This document shows positions 17,283-25,434 of a stretch of 64,000 nt of DNA, one piece after another. Each line of letters opens with the position of its first letter. Position 1 is the stretch's first letter. The position numbers and the translations under genes are program-made. The stretch covers positions 496,001 to 560,000 of the forward strand of contig NZ_VWPH01000003.1 of NCBI RefSeq assembly GCF_008630535.1, given 5' to 3'. This stretch comes from Saccharopolyspora hirsuta. Lineage in GTDB: Bacteria > Actinomycetota > Actinomycetes > Mycobacteriales > Pseudonocardiaceae. The notes below the pieces were generated by a model, which did not search any database, was not told the origin of the DNA, and worked only from the letters and a program-made list of their open reading frames with translations.

Positions 17283-17308
17283 GGGCCCCCGGTCGGTGCC
17301 GGGGACCC
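17283..17308 (-). terminator. Terminator-like hairpin after phoX
   Basis: CCCCGG (17287-17292) pairs with CCGGGG (17299-17304), extended by GGG/CCC after one mismatch. It lies 20 bp beyond the phoX stop and lacks a U-run, as is common in actinobacteria. Confidence 0.55.
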
Positions 17309-17327
17309 CCGCGCTCGCAAGGTGCGA

Positions 17328-19394
17328 TCAGCGTCGGCCGATCTCACCGCCGTCCTTGCGCCACACCGCCACGACCGACGGGCGCGGCTGGGAGTTGCCG
17401 CCGTCCGGCCAGTGCGATGCCGGGTTGTCCGCGCTGGCGCCGTCGAGCTCGCCCGGGTGCTGCACGCACACCGTCACCAGGGTGTCCCGGACCACCGGGC
17501 CGCAGGTCTCCGCGCCGTTCGGCACGGTCAGGAACTGCTTGACGAAGCCGCGCTCCGGGCCGTCCACCGGCACCGCGAACAGGCCGTCGTTGCTCTTCAG
17601 CGCGTTGCCGTCGGTGGAGATCCACAGGTTGCCGTGCCGGTCGAACGCCACGTTGTCCGGGCAGGAGATGGGGCTGACCCGCGACTTGTCGAAGCCGCCG
17701 AAGAAGGTGCTCGGGTCGTTCGGGTCGCCGCACACCAGCAGCAGGTTCCAGCGCAGCTTGGTGCCGGTGGCGTCGTCGTCGATCTCCAGCACGTGGCCGT
17801 GCTTGTTGCCGACCCGCGGGTTGGCCTCGTCCGGCGCGGCGTTGCCGGTCGAGCCGCGGTTGGAGTTGTTGGTCAGGGCGCAGTAGATGCGGCCGTTGAC
17901 CGGGTTCGGCTGGATGTCCTCCGGGCGGTCCATCTTGGTCGCGCCCACCGCGTCGGCGGCGAGGCGGGTGAAGATGTAGACCTCTTCGGCGGTGAAGCCG
18001 GGCACGAACGACTTGTCGCCGCTGGCCAGCGGGATCCACTCGCCGGTGCCGTCGAAGGCGCCGTCGGAGGGCAGCTTGCCGGTGCCGTCGATCTCGCTCG
18101 CCGGGCTGTTGCCGGTGAACTTCGCGACGTAGAGCGTGCCGTCGTCGAGCAGCGTCATGTTGTGCCGACGGGCGTGGGCGCTCTTGCCCGACTTCATCTT
18201 GCCGTTGGAGACGAACTTGTAGATGTAGTCGAAGCGCTCGTCGTCACCGGAGTAGGCGACCACGCGGCCGTCCTCGGCGACCTTGACCGCCGCGCCCTCG
18301 TGCTTGAAGCGGCCGAGCGCGGTGTGCTTGACCGGGGTGGAGTTCGGGTCGTGCGGGTCGATCTCGACGATCCAGCCGAAGCGGTTGGCCTCGTTCGGCT
18401 CCTGCGCGAGGTCCCAGCGCTTGTCGAACTTCTCCCACTTGCGGGTGCTCGTCGCGCCCTTGAGGCCGTAGCGGGCGAGGCGCTTCTTGGCGGTCGGGTC
18501 GGTGATCGAGTCGGCGTTGGCGAAGTACTGGTTGAAGTTCTCCTCGCCGGACAGGATCGTGCCCCACGGAGTCAAGCTGCCCGCGCAGTTGTTCTGCGTG
18601 CCGAGCACCTTGGTGCCGGTCGGGTCGGCGGAGGTCTTGAGGTGGTCGCTGCCCGCGGCCGGTCCGCGCAGCTCGAACGGCGTGTTCAGGGTGATGCGGC
18701 GGTTGTACCGGCTCGGCTGCACCTTGAGGCCGCCGTTGTTCTCCCGCTCGACGTAGACGACCGACAGGCCGTGCGCCGCCCACGCGATGCGCACCTGCTC
18801 CTCGGTCGGGTTGTTCTCGTCGTACCCGGCGAACATGTGGGTCTCGGTGGTGTACTCGTGGTTGACCACCAGCAGGTTGCTCCGGCCGCTGCCGTCCAGC
18901 GGGACCAGCTCGGCGAAGTCGTTGTTGTAGCCGAACTGCTGCTCCTGCGCGGCAGCGGTCTGGTTGTTGAAGTCGAACTCGGGGGCGCCGGGCACCACCG
19001 GGTCGCCCCAGCGGATCACGATGCCCTGCTCGTAGCCCTCCGCGGTGACCACGGCGTCTTCGGTGTTCGGGGCGACCGGGGTGAAGTCGGTGCCCGGGAT
19101 GCTCCCGCTGCCGGGTCCGCGCAGCGGCGCGGGCGCAGCGGCGGCCGCGGTGCCGGACAGCGCGGCCGCGCCGCCGACGGCCAGCGCGAAGGCACCGCTG
19201 GCCTTCAGCGCGTTGCGCCGGCTGAGCACGCCTTCGACGATGTCGCCGAAGTAGGAGTTGTCCGAGGTGTTGGGCGCTTCGTGCGCGCAGGCGTTGCCGC
19301 ACCGGTACTTGCAGGTCACCGAGGCGCGGTTCGCGGAGTGGTGGGGAAGCAGCGGAAGCGGGATGACCCGCCCGTTGTCCGGTCGGGGAGACAA
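17328..19394 (-). CDS. phoX: PhoX-family alkaline phosphatase, Tat-exported
   Basis: 688 residues. The TTG start at 19394 is chosen because GGAGG lies 5 nt upstream, the same layout as the paralogue at 28860. A Cys-containing N-terminal stretch (VTCKYRCGNACAHE) precedes a twin-arginine signal (SRRNALKASGAFALAVGG). Family segments follow: RWGDPV, GYNNDF, NHEYTT, SGEENFNQYF, and SHWPDGGNSQPRPSVVAVW at the C-terminus. PhoX enzymes use Ca/Fe cofactors and release phosphate from phosphoesters outside the cell. A PHO box lies 67-88 bp upstream, so PhoP control is likely. A second copy occurs at 26869-28860. Confidence 0.9.
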   Translation of the reverse strand: MSPRPDNGRVIPLPLLPHHSANRASVTCKYRCGNACAHEAPNTSDNSYFGDIVEGVLSRRNALKASGAFALAVGGAAALSGTAAAAAPAPLRGPGSGSIPGTDFTPVAPNTEDAVVTAEGYEQGIVIRWGDPVVPGAPEFDFNNQTAAAQEQQFGYNNDFAELVPLDGSGRSNLLVVNHEYTTETHMFAGYDENNPTEEQVRIAWAAHGLSVVYVERENNGGLKVQPSRYNRRITLNTPFELRGPAAGSDHLKTSADPTGTKVLGTQNNCAGSLTPWGTILSGEENFNQYFANADSITDPTAKKRLARYGLKGATSTRKWEKFDKRWDLAQEPNEANRFGWIVEIDPHDPNSTPVKHTALGRFKHEGAAVKVAEDGRVVAYSGDDERFDYIYKFVSNGKMKSGKSAHARRHNMTLLDDGTLYVAKFTGNSPASEIDGTGKLPSDGAFDGTGEWIPLASGDKSFVPGFTAEEVYIFTRLAADAVGATKMDRPEDIQPNPVNGRIYCALTNNSNRGSTGNAAPDEANPRVGNKHGHVLEIDDDATGTKLRWNLLLVCGDPNDPSTFFGGFDKSRVSPISCPDNVAFDRHGNLWISTDGNALKSNDGLFAVPVDGPERGFVKQFLTVPNGAETCGPVVRDTLVTVCVQHPGELDGASADNPASHWPDGGNSQPRPSVVAVWRKDGGEIGRR

Positions 19395-19460
19395 GCGGAC
19401 CTCCAAATGCTCATCGGGAACAACCGGACGTTAGGTCGATCAGGCGATGGTTCCAGTACG

Positions 19461-19482
19461 CGAAGGTGAACAGCGGCCGAAC
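19461..19482 (-). promoter_or_regulatory. PHO box (PhoP site) of phoX
   Basis: On the minus strand, two 11-nt direct repeat units, GTTCGGCCGCT and GTTCACCTTCG, match the actinobacterial PHO-box pattern (GTTCACC-type unit every 11 nt). They sit 67-88 bp upstream of the TTG start. Confidence 0.65.
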
Positions 19483-19558
19483 TTGCGACGCAGAGTTATC
19501 GAAACCGGCCGCTGATCTGCCGAAAGGGGCGACATCGGGTAGTCGGTCGATCACCGAA

Positions 19559-20362
19559 CTAGAGCGCGCTGGCCACGTTCAACCACACCCGGAACTGCCG
19601 GTACACGTCGTCCACCGGACCGCTGATCGTGACGGTGCGGTCGTCGCGGCCGGTGACGCCGGGCAGGTTCCGCAGCACGTCGGCCACCGCGGCGGACTGC
19701 CAGCGCACGACGAGCGTCGTGGTGCTCGGTGCGGACGGCGTCGGGAGCTCGCCGGTCAGGCAGGCGGTGACGGCGGATTCGATGGCCTCGCGGGCTTCCG
19801 CGAGCGGCCGGAGCTCGGCCGCGAAGCGCCCGCGCGCGTACTTCACCGGCACGGTCCGCACGCGCGGGTCCCACTCGGCCATCTCCGCGCAGGCGGTGTC
19901 GTCGCCGGAGAGCAGCACCACGGGAACGCCGAGGGCGGCGGCGGTGGCGTGCGAGAACCCGATCTCACCGGCGGGGCGGTCGTCGAGCCAGATGTCCTCG
20001 ATCGCGCCCGTGAAGCTGTGGCTGAGCACGCCCGAAGTGCCTGCCCGCGAGTGGTAGCCGATGCACAGCGCGGCGTCGAAGGTGTTGTCCAGGCCTTCGA
20101 GCATGCCCATGGCCTTGGGCTTTCCGCGGATCAGCCGGGCAGCGGGGTGCAGCATGTCCGAGCGGAGGTTGCGCATCGGGCCGTGCGCGTCGTTCACGGT
20201 GACCTCGGTGGCCCCGGCGGCGAGCGCACCTCGGACGGCCGCGTTGACGTCTTCGGCCATCATCAGCCTGCCGTGCTCGTAGTCCCGGCCGGTCGGCTGG
20301 ACGTCTTGGGCGTCGACCAGCCCGGTGATGCCTTCCATGTCGACGCTGAGGTAGATCCGCAC
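19559..20362 (-). CDS. D-aminopeptidase, DppA (M55) family
   Basis: 267 residues from the GTG at 20362 (GGAGG 5 nt upstream). Family motifs: SVDMEGITG at the N-terminus with the metal-binding Asp and Glu, NDAHG, GYHSRAG and GEIG. DppA-type enzymes are zinc peptidases that self-assemble into rings and cleave D-amino-acid dipeptides; here it may recycle peptidoglycan peptides. It is divergent from erm and lies upstream of phoX in the same orientation, separated by the PHO-box region. Confidence 0.87.
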   Translation of the reverse strand: MRIYLSVDMEGITGLVDAQDVQPTGRDYEHGRLMMAEDVNAAVRGALAAGATEVTVNDAHGPMRNLRSDMLHPAARLIRGKPKAMGMLEGLDNTFDAALCIGYHSRAGTSGVLSHSFTGAIEDIWLDDRPAGEIGFSHATAAALGVPVVLLSGDDTACAEMAEWDPRVRTVPVKYARGRFAAELRPLAEAREAIESAVTACLTGELPTPSAPSTTTLVVRWQSAAVADVLRNLPGVTGRDDRTVTISGPVDDVYRQFRVWLNVASAL

Positions 20363-20409
20363 GCGCACCTCCGAGGTCGGGGCTTCTGAGATGTTGGCAC
20401 GGCGCCGGG

Positions 20410-20451
20410 CGGAAAAATCGGTATCGGCCGAAGTGCGCGCGTTGCTACTTT
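20410..20451 (+). promoter_or_regulatory. WhiB7-type promoter of erm
   Basis: CGGAAAAAT (20410-20418), exactly 27 nt, then TACTTT (20446-20451); the leader ATG follows 7 nt later. Same geometry as at the DHA2 pump. Confidence 0.7.
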
Positions 20452-20458
20452 CCACCGC

Positions 20459-20506
20459 ATGGCCAGTCCTGCCGCTTGCGCCTTCACGCGGCTGCGCTCC
20501 GCTTAG
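20459..20506 (+). CDS. erm leader peptide with RLR motif
   Basis: 15 residues, MASPAACAFTRLRSA. The Arg-Leu-Arg at residues 11-13 is the '+X+' type motif at which macrolide-bound ribosomes stall (established for ErmDL-type leaders). The ORF is leaderless, 7 nt after the -10 box. Its stop codon abuts an 8-bp stem (20506-20513 with 20528-20535). Confidence 0.7.
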   Translation: MASPAACAFTRLRSA

Positions 20507-20595
20507 GCGGCGCAGCAACCGCTTTTCGCGCCGCCGTCCGCGTCCGGGCTCCCGCTCCGACGCGCGGTTCGCCGTGCCTTGAACCACCACGCCGA

Positions 20596-20640
20596 CCTGC
20601 GCTCGCGGGGCCCGGTTCCCACCGGTCCGCGAAGCGCAGG
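20596..20640 (+). promoter_or_regulatory. Hairpin sequestering the erm ribosome site
   Basis: CCTGCGCT plus CGCGG (20596-20608) pair with CCGCG plus AGCGCAGG (20627-20631 and 20633-20640), with one bulged A. The 3' arm covers the first three bases of the erm AGGAG (20638-20642). This fits translational attenuation: stalling on the leader would have to rearrange the upstream RNA. Confidence 0.55.
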
Positions 20641-20651
20641 AGAAGCTCACC

Positions 20652-21389
20652 ATGCCCACCCGCCGCAGGTCGGCGCGCGATCGCGCGCGCCGCGAACTCG
20701 GCCAGAACTTCCTGATCGACGAGGGCGTCGTCCGCCGCCTGGTCGACCTCCTGGAACCAACCCCGATCCCGGTCGTGGAACTCGGCGCCGGAAGCGGCGC
20801 GATCACCCGCGACCTGGTCCGCAGTGGACGCGAAGTGACCGCGGTGGAACTCGATCCGCACTGGGCGGACCGCCTCCGCGACGCCTTCCCGGACGTCCGC
20901 GTGGTCCGCTGCGACATGCTCGACTACCGCTTCCCGACCGCGGAGCACGCGGTGGTCGGCAACCTGCCGTTCGGCCTCACGACGTCGATGACCCGCCGCT
21001 TGCTGACCGAGAAGTCCTGGTCGGAAGCGGTGCTGCTGGTGCAGTGGGACGTCGCCCGCAAGCGCGCGAAGGGCGCCAACCAGCTGAACGCCCAGTGGGC
21101 CCCCTGGTACGAGTTCCAGCTCCGAGGCAGGGTCCCGGCACGCTCGTTCCGCCCGATGCCCGCGGTAGACGGCGGAATCCTGAAAGTGCGCCGCAGGCTC
21201 CAACCCCTGCTGCCGCGAGGCGAACAGCGGCGCTACCAACGATTCGTCGAAGCCGTGTTCACGGGCCGAGGCCGAGGCACGACCGAGATCGTCCGCAACG
21301 TCACCGGCCACCGAGTCCGCAACCTCCCCGCCCTCCCGAGAGACCTCCAGGCAGAGGACTGGGCCCGCCTCTACGCCGAAACCACCTGA
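20652..21389 (+). CDS. erm: 23S rRNA (adenine-N6) methyltransferase Erm
   Basis: 245 residues. ELGQNFLIDEGVV at the N-terminus, SAM motif I VVELGAGSGAIT, and the catalytic N-L-P-F tetrapeptide (VVGNLPFGL) identify the KsgA/Erm family. The small C-terminal domain and the macrolide-type leader favour Erm over KsgA. Erm methylates A2058 of 23S rRNA and confers macrolide, lincosamide and streptogramin B resistance. ATG start with AGGAG 9 nt upstream. Control elements visible: WhiB7-like promoter, RLR leader peptide, RBS-masking hairpin. Confidence 0.9.
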   Translation: MPTRRRSARDRARRELGQNFLIDEGVVRRLVDLLEPTPIPVVELGAGSGAITRDLVRSGREVTAVELDPHWADRLRDAFPDVRVVRCDMLDYRFPTAEHAVVGNLPFGLTTSMTRRLLTEKSWSEAVLLVQWDVARKRAKGANQLNAQWAPWYEFQLRGRVPARSFRPMPAVDGGILKVRRRLQPLLPRGEQRRYQRFVEAVFTGRGRGTTEIVRNVTGHRVRNLPALPRDLQAEDWARLYAETT

Positions 21390-21400
21390 CCGCTGGCCAC

Positions 21401-21429
21401 ACCACCCCTCGCACCTGCCGAGGGGTGGT
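21401..21429 (+). terminator. Terminator hairpin after erm
   Basis: ACCACCCCTCG (21401-21411) and its exact complement (21419-21429) flank a 7-nt loop, 11 bp after the erm stop. It borders the host repeat that carries element copy 2. Confidence 0.6.
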
Positions 21430-21448
21430 GACGGCGGCAATCTCGATT

Positions 21449-21571
21449 GAGGTTTTTCCAGCCTCGTTCTGAGTGGCGGTGCCGGTGGCGGAACCTCAGC
21501 GTCCGCCTGGACTGCGGGTGCCCTGACTGATGTATGACCGATACACGGCGTCAGGGCCGTCCTCGCCAGGC
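21449..21571 (+). mobile_element. MITE-like hairpin element, copy 2 (short form, 123 bp)
   Basis: Starts GAGGTTTTTCC and ends in CGCCAGGC; it lacks the right half of copies 1 and 3. It splits the palindrome GCAATCTCGATT / GAAATTGC at the point where the intact site at 58827 continues. Inner stem CCCTGAC/GTCAGGG (21521-21527/21550-21556), tip TGTAT/ATACA. Right of it, CCCCAAGCCGACCACC matches the host repeat right arm. Confidence 0.65.
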
Positions 21572-21702
21572 GAAATTGCATCACCCCAAGCCGACCACCT
21601 ACCGCTTTGAACCCCAACCCGACCACGTCCGCAACGACACCCCTCCCACCCCGGTATCACCGCCGATCACCCGGCCGCGCCGCAGGTCCAGGCGGCACCC
21701 GC

Positions 21703-21754
21703 ATAGTGAACGTTGCGTTCTCAATTACTCCGGGCTACCGTTCATAGTGAACGG
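21703..21754 (+). promoter_or_regulatory. Probable TetR operator pair
   Basis: CCGTTCA-TAG-TGAACGG (21738-21754) is a perfect interrupted palindrome. GAACG-TTG-CGTTC (21708-21720) is a shorter one. Both contain ATAGTGAACG, 41 bp apart. They lie 48-99 bp before the GTG of the phosphotransferase gene. The TetR gene at the end of the operon is the obvious candidate regulator. Confidence 0.55.
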
Positions 21755-21801
21755 GCCGTCTTCTAGTTGGCGCGGTTCGGGCGCCGGGATCGGGGGTCGT
21801 C

Positions 21802-24180
21802 GTGGAGCTGGTCCTTCCGCTGCGGGAGTTCGGCCGCGGCGACCTGGCCGCTGCCGAGGGCAAGGGGGCGAACCTCGGCGAGCTGGTCAACGCCGGGTTC
21901 GCCGTCCCCGACGGGTTCGTGATCACCACCGAGGCGTACGCCGAGGTCGTGAAGTCGGCGGACCTGACCGCGGTCGGCGACGCGGCCGCGCTGCGGGCCG
22001 AGTTCGAAGCGGTGACCGTGCCGGACGAGCTGGCCGGGGCGATCGTCGCCGCGTACGGCGAGCTGGGTGGCGGGCCGGTCGCGGTGCGGTCGAGCGCCAC
22101 CGCCGAGGACCTGCCCGGGGCCGCGTTCGCCGGGCAGCAGGACACCTACCTCAACGTCGTCGGTGAGGCGGCGCTGCTCGATGCCGTGCGCCGCTGCTGG
22201 GGTTCGCTGTGGACGGACCGCGCGATCGCCTACCGCGCCAAGCGCGGCATCTCGCCCGCCGAGGTGCGCATCGCCGTGGTAGTGCAGCGGATGGTCGACG
22301 CCGAGTTCGCCGGGGTCATGTTCACCGCCAACCCGGTCACCGGGGATCGGCAGCAGCTCGTGGTCGACGCGAGCAGCGGACTCGGCGAAGCGGTGGTCTC
22401 CGGCCTGGTCACGCCGGACCACTACGTCCTGAGCCCGGAAGGGCAGGTCCACGAGTGGTCGGCGGGTCGCCGCGAGGTGGTGATCAGGAGCGCGGCGACT
22501 GGCGGCGTCACCGAGCAGACCGGTGCCGCCGCTGAACGGCTGCCCGACGCGGTCCTCGCGGAGCTCGCGCGGCTCGGCACCCGGGTCGCCGCGCACTTCG
22601 GGCGTCCGCAGGACATCGAGTGGGCATGCGCCGCCGGTCGGGTGCTGTTGTTGCAGGCCAGGCCGATGACGGCGCTGCCACCGCCGCCGCTGGAGCTGAA
22701 CTGGCGGCAGCGCAAGCTCGGCTCGATCCTGCTCGAGTACATTCCGCACCGGCCGTACCCGATCGACATGTCGACATGGGTACCGCGCGGCCCCGCCGGG
22801 CTGATGGCCCGAGTGACCAACGCCTACGGGATCCGGGGCGCGTTCGAGGACTTCCTGCCGGAGGTCGACGGCGTGGTGGACCGGTTGATCCCGCCGTCGC
22901 CGCGCCCTTCGCTGGGGGTGCTGGCAGCGCCGTTCAAGCTGCTCTCCCGCGCCCGCCGCTACGACCCGGCGCGCTGGACGGCGGACCCGCGGTTCATCCG
23001 GTTCCGGGCCGACGTCCGCGAGCTCGCCGCCCTCGACCTGGCCGCGATGCCGTGGTCGGAGCTGGTCCGCGTGCCCAGGAGGGCGCTCGACGCGGTGGAA
23101 CCGGTCGCCGACCTGCGCATCGACTACCTCCCGGCCACCGGGTTGTCGCTGGCGCGGCTGCTGGTGGCGCTCAAGGTGATCGGTCGTTCGGAGCTGATGG
23201 GCGAGCTGATCGCGGGTGCGCGCACCCGCACCTCCGACGCCAACCGCGCGCTGGAATCCCTGGCCGCGCAGGTGCGGGAGAACCCGCAGCTGAAGGCGGC
23301 GGTCGACGGTCTCGACCCGGCGAAGCTGGCCGACTTCCCCGAGTTCCACGCGGATTTCGCGGCGTTCCTGGCCGAGTACGGCCACCGCGAGACCGAGACC
23401 CCGGTGCTGGTCACGCCGCCGACCTGGGGTGAATCGCCGGAAACGGTGCTGGGGCTGGTCAAGGTGCTGGCCGCCGCGGATCCCAAGCCCGCCGAGCACG
23501 CGGACCGCGAGCTGCGCAGTCCGCTCCTCCGCCGGTGGGTGCAACGCGCCCGCGACGGCGTTGCCTTCCGCGAGGACAGCCACTTCTACTTCACGATGCC
23601 GCAGCCGATCCTGCGCCGGTCGCTGCTGGAGATCGGCCGCCGACTGGTCGGCGCTGGCGTGCTCGACGAGCCGGAGCAGGTCTTCCACCTGCGGTTGGAG
23701 GAGTTGGAGGCGACCGACGACCCGGCCCGGGCGGAGCGGCTGCGCGGACTCGTCGCGGCCCGGTCGGCCCGCCGCGAGGAGCTGGCGGGGGTGCGGCTCA
23801 TCGACCCGGGCCTGATCTTCCCGCACGAGGACCGCGGTGACGCGCTGGTGACCGGGACCCCGGCCAGCGGCGGTCGGGCCACCGGTCCGGCCCGGGTCAT
23901 CCGCGAACCCGCCGAGTTCTCCCGGCTGAACAGCGGAGACGTGCTGGTCTGCCGGTACACGAACCCGTCGTGGACACCGCTGTTCCAGCGCGCCGCGGCG
24001 GTGGTCGTGGACTCCGGCGGTCCCGCCTCGCACGCCGCCATCGTGGCCCGCGAGTACGGCATCCCGGCGGTGATGGGCACGGCGACCGGCACCAGCGAGA
24101 TCACCGACGGGCAGGTCGTCACCGTCGACGGCGGCACCGGGCGAGTCGTCCCGGCGAACTCCGAGGAGTCCGCGGCATGA
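21802..24180 (+). CDS. PEP-synthase/rifampin-phosphotransferase-like enzyme
   Basis: 792 residues in three parts. An ATP-grasp PPDK-type N-terminal domain (EGKGANLGELVNAG, VAVRSSATAEDLPGAAFAGQQDTYLNV, VMFTANPVTGD) covers about 1-300. A middle region of about 370 residues lacks PEP-synthase similarity. A C-terminal phosphohistidine swivel domain has its His near residue 744 (SGGPASHAAIVAREYGIPAV). This order and length match rifampin phosphotransferases (RPH), in which the middle domain binds the drug, rather than true PEP synthase, which ends with a large TIM barrel. A PEP/pyruvate-utilising enzyme of other specificity remains possible. It overlaps the TetR gene by 4 nt. Confidence 0.75.
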   Translation: MELVLPLREFGRGDLAAAEGKGANLGELVNAGFAVPDGFVITTEAYAEVVKSADLTAVGDAAALRAEFEAVTVPDELAGAIVAAYGELGGGPVAVRSSATAEDLPGAAFAGQQDTYLNVVGEAALLDAVRRCWGSLWTDRAIAYRAKRGISPAEVRIAVVVQRMVDAEFAGVMFTANPVTGDRQQLVVDASSGLGEAVVSGLVTPDHYVLSPEGQVHEWSAGRREVVIRSAATGGVTEQTGAAAERLPDAVLAELARLGTRVAAHFGRPQDIEWACAAGRVLLLQARPMTALPPPPLELNWRQRKLGSILLEYIPHRPYPIDMSTWVPRGPAGLMARVTNAYGIRGAFEDFLPEVDGVVDRLIPPSPRPSLGVLAAPFKLLSRARRYDPARWTADPRFIRFRADVRELAALDLAAMPWSELVRVPRRALDAVEPVADLRIDYLPATGLSLARLLVALKVIGRSELMGELIAGARTRTSDANRALESLAAQVRENPQLKAAVDGLDPAKLADFPEFHADFAAFLAEYGHRETETPVLVTPPTWGESPETVLGLVKVLAAADPKPAEHADRELRSPLLRRWVQRARDGVAFREDSHFYFTMPQPILRRSLLEIGRRLVGAGVLDEPEQVFHLRLEELEATDDPARAERLRGLVAARSARREELAGVRLIDPGLIFPHEDRGDALVTGTPASGGRATGPARVIREPAEFSRLNSGDVLVCRYTNPSWTPLFQRAAAVVVDSGGPASHAAIVAREYGIPAVMGTATGTSEITDGQVVTVDGGTGRVVPANSEESAA

Positions 24181-24764
24181 CCAGCACCGACCACCGCAAG
24201 CTCCCCCGCCGCCGCGGCGACGAGCTCACCGCCGCGATCTTCGCGGCGACCCTGGCCGAACTGGCGGAGGTCGGCTACGCGGGCCTGACCATGGAACGCG
24301 TCGCGGAACGCGCCAGGACCGGCAAGGCATCGCTGTACCGGAGGTGGTCGAGCCGCATGGAGCTGGTGCTCGCCGCGGTCTACAGCACCTGGCCGGAACC
24401 GGCGGAGGTGGTGGACACCGGCACCCTGCGCGGCGACCTGCTCGCGATGATGCGGCACAACGCCGAGGTGCTGGCGGGTCCGGCGGGCGAGGCGATGCGC
24501 GGGCTGCTCGGGGACGTGCTGGCGGACGAGGACCGGATGGTGCGGCTGCGCCAGCTCTCCCGAGCGCGCGGTCGGCGGACGGTGGAGGAGATCGTCCGCC
24601 GGGCGGCCGAGCGCGGCGAGGTGGCGGCGGAGATCCCGCCTCGCCGCCTGGAGGTCGGCCAGGCGATGATCCGCCAGCAGTTCCTCTTCGGCGGGACCCC
24701 GATCCCGGACGAGGTGATCGTGGAGATCGTGGACGACGTGCTGATCCCGCTGTTCGCGAAGTAG
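24177..24764 (+). CDS. TetR-family regulator
   Basis: 195 residues. The N-terminal helix-turn-helix reads LTMERVAERARTGKASLYRRWSSR; the C-terminal ligand domain is of the TetR_C type seen in Rv-like repressors. ATGA overlap with the upstream phosphotransferase stop, so it is co-translated and probably autorepresses the operon through the GTTCA-TAG-TGAAC palindrome at 21738-21754. Confidence 0.88.
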   Translation: MTSTDHRKLPRRRGDELTAAIFAATLAELAEVGYAGLTMERVAERARTGKASLYRRWSSRMELVLAAVYSTWPEPAEVVDTGTLRGDLLAMMRHNAEVLAGPAGEAMRGLLGDVLADEDRMVRLRQLSRARGRRTVEEIVRRAAERGEVAAEIPPRRLEVGQAMIRQQFLFGGTPIPDEVIVEIVDDVLIPLFAK

Positions 24765-24778
24765 CGGGTGGCGGTTCT

Positions 24779-24800
24779 GCCGATTTCGCGCGAAATCGGC
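24779..24800. repeat. 22-bp perfect palindrome
   Basis: Centre CGATTTCGCGCGAAATCG (24781-24798) extended by GC on each side. It is located 15 bp after the tetR stop and before the bidirectional terminator. Function unknown. Confidence 0.5.
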
Positions 24801-24817
24801 GGGTGCCCGAGCACGTC

Positions 24818-24858
24818 TGAGGGGCGCCTTCCGCCGGGTTGGCGGGAGGCGCCCCTCA
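24818..24858. terminator. Bidirectional terminator
   Basis: TGAGGGGCGCCT (24818-24829) and its exact complement (24847-24858) between the convergent tetR and doxX genes. Confidence 0.75.
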
Positions 24859-24867
24859 GCTCGGGTT

Positions 24868-25299
24868 TCAGCGGCGGAGGGCGAAGGCTCCGGGGCCGAA
24901 GGCCGCGAGGAGGAGGAAGGTCCAGGAGTACAGGGCCGCCAGCTCGCCCATGTTGTGCAGGGGGAGCAGCCCGGTCGGGGCGTGGTAGACGAAGTAGGCG
25001 TAGGCCATCACGCCGGAGAGCACGAAGGCCGCGGTGCGGGTGCCGAAACCGGCGATGACGCACAGGGCGCCGACCACCTCGATCAGGCTGCCCCACCAGC
25101 CCGGCCACTGGCCGAAGGGCACCGCCGTGCCCGCGCCGTCGATGCCGCCGAAGAAGCCGAATCCCTGCAGGCCGTGGCAGAGGAAGAGGAAGCCCACCAC
25201 GACCCGGAACAGCGCGAGCACGAACGGGCGGACGCGGTCCGCGGTGGCGGCGACGGCGGCGGTCTTGGTGGTGGCGGTGGTCTCGGTCTGAACGCTCAT
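24868..25299 (-). CDS. DoxX-family membrane protein
   Basis: 143 residues, four membrane helices. The segment LALFRVVVGFLFLCHGLQGFGFFGG is the DoxX signature start, followed by GxLIEVVGALCVIAGFGTR. DoxX-like proteins are linked to quinol or thiosulfate oxidation and redox homeostasis; the role here is unknown. GAGAGGA precedes the ATG. Single-gene transcript ending at the shared terminator. Confidence 0.85.
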   Translation of the reverse strand: MSVQTETTATTKTAAVAATADRVRPFVLALFRVVVGFLFLCHGLQGFGFFGGIDGAGTAVPFGQWPGWWGSLIEVVGALCVIAGFGTRTAAFVLSGVMAYAYFVYHAPTGLLPLHNMGELAALYSWTFLLLAAFGPGAFALRR

Positions 25300-25434
25300 G
25301 GCTGGTGTCCTCTCAGGCTCTTCGGGGTGCCTTCACCCATGCGTCGAACGAGCCAGCCCCGGATCGACACGTGCCGCCAACTTTTTCCGGAAGAAGTTAC
25401 GGCCGCTGTTTCGCCTGGTAGAGCCGCTGGCTCC

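Noticed and set aside
16913..17542. Long plus-strand frame across the phoX terminator
   Set aside because: Translation is Arg/Pro/Ser-rich without family similarity and runs antisense into phoX; a shadow of GC-rich coding DNA.
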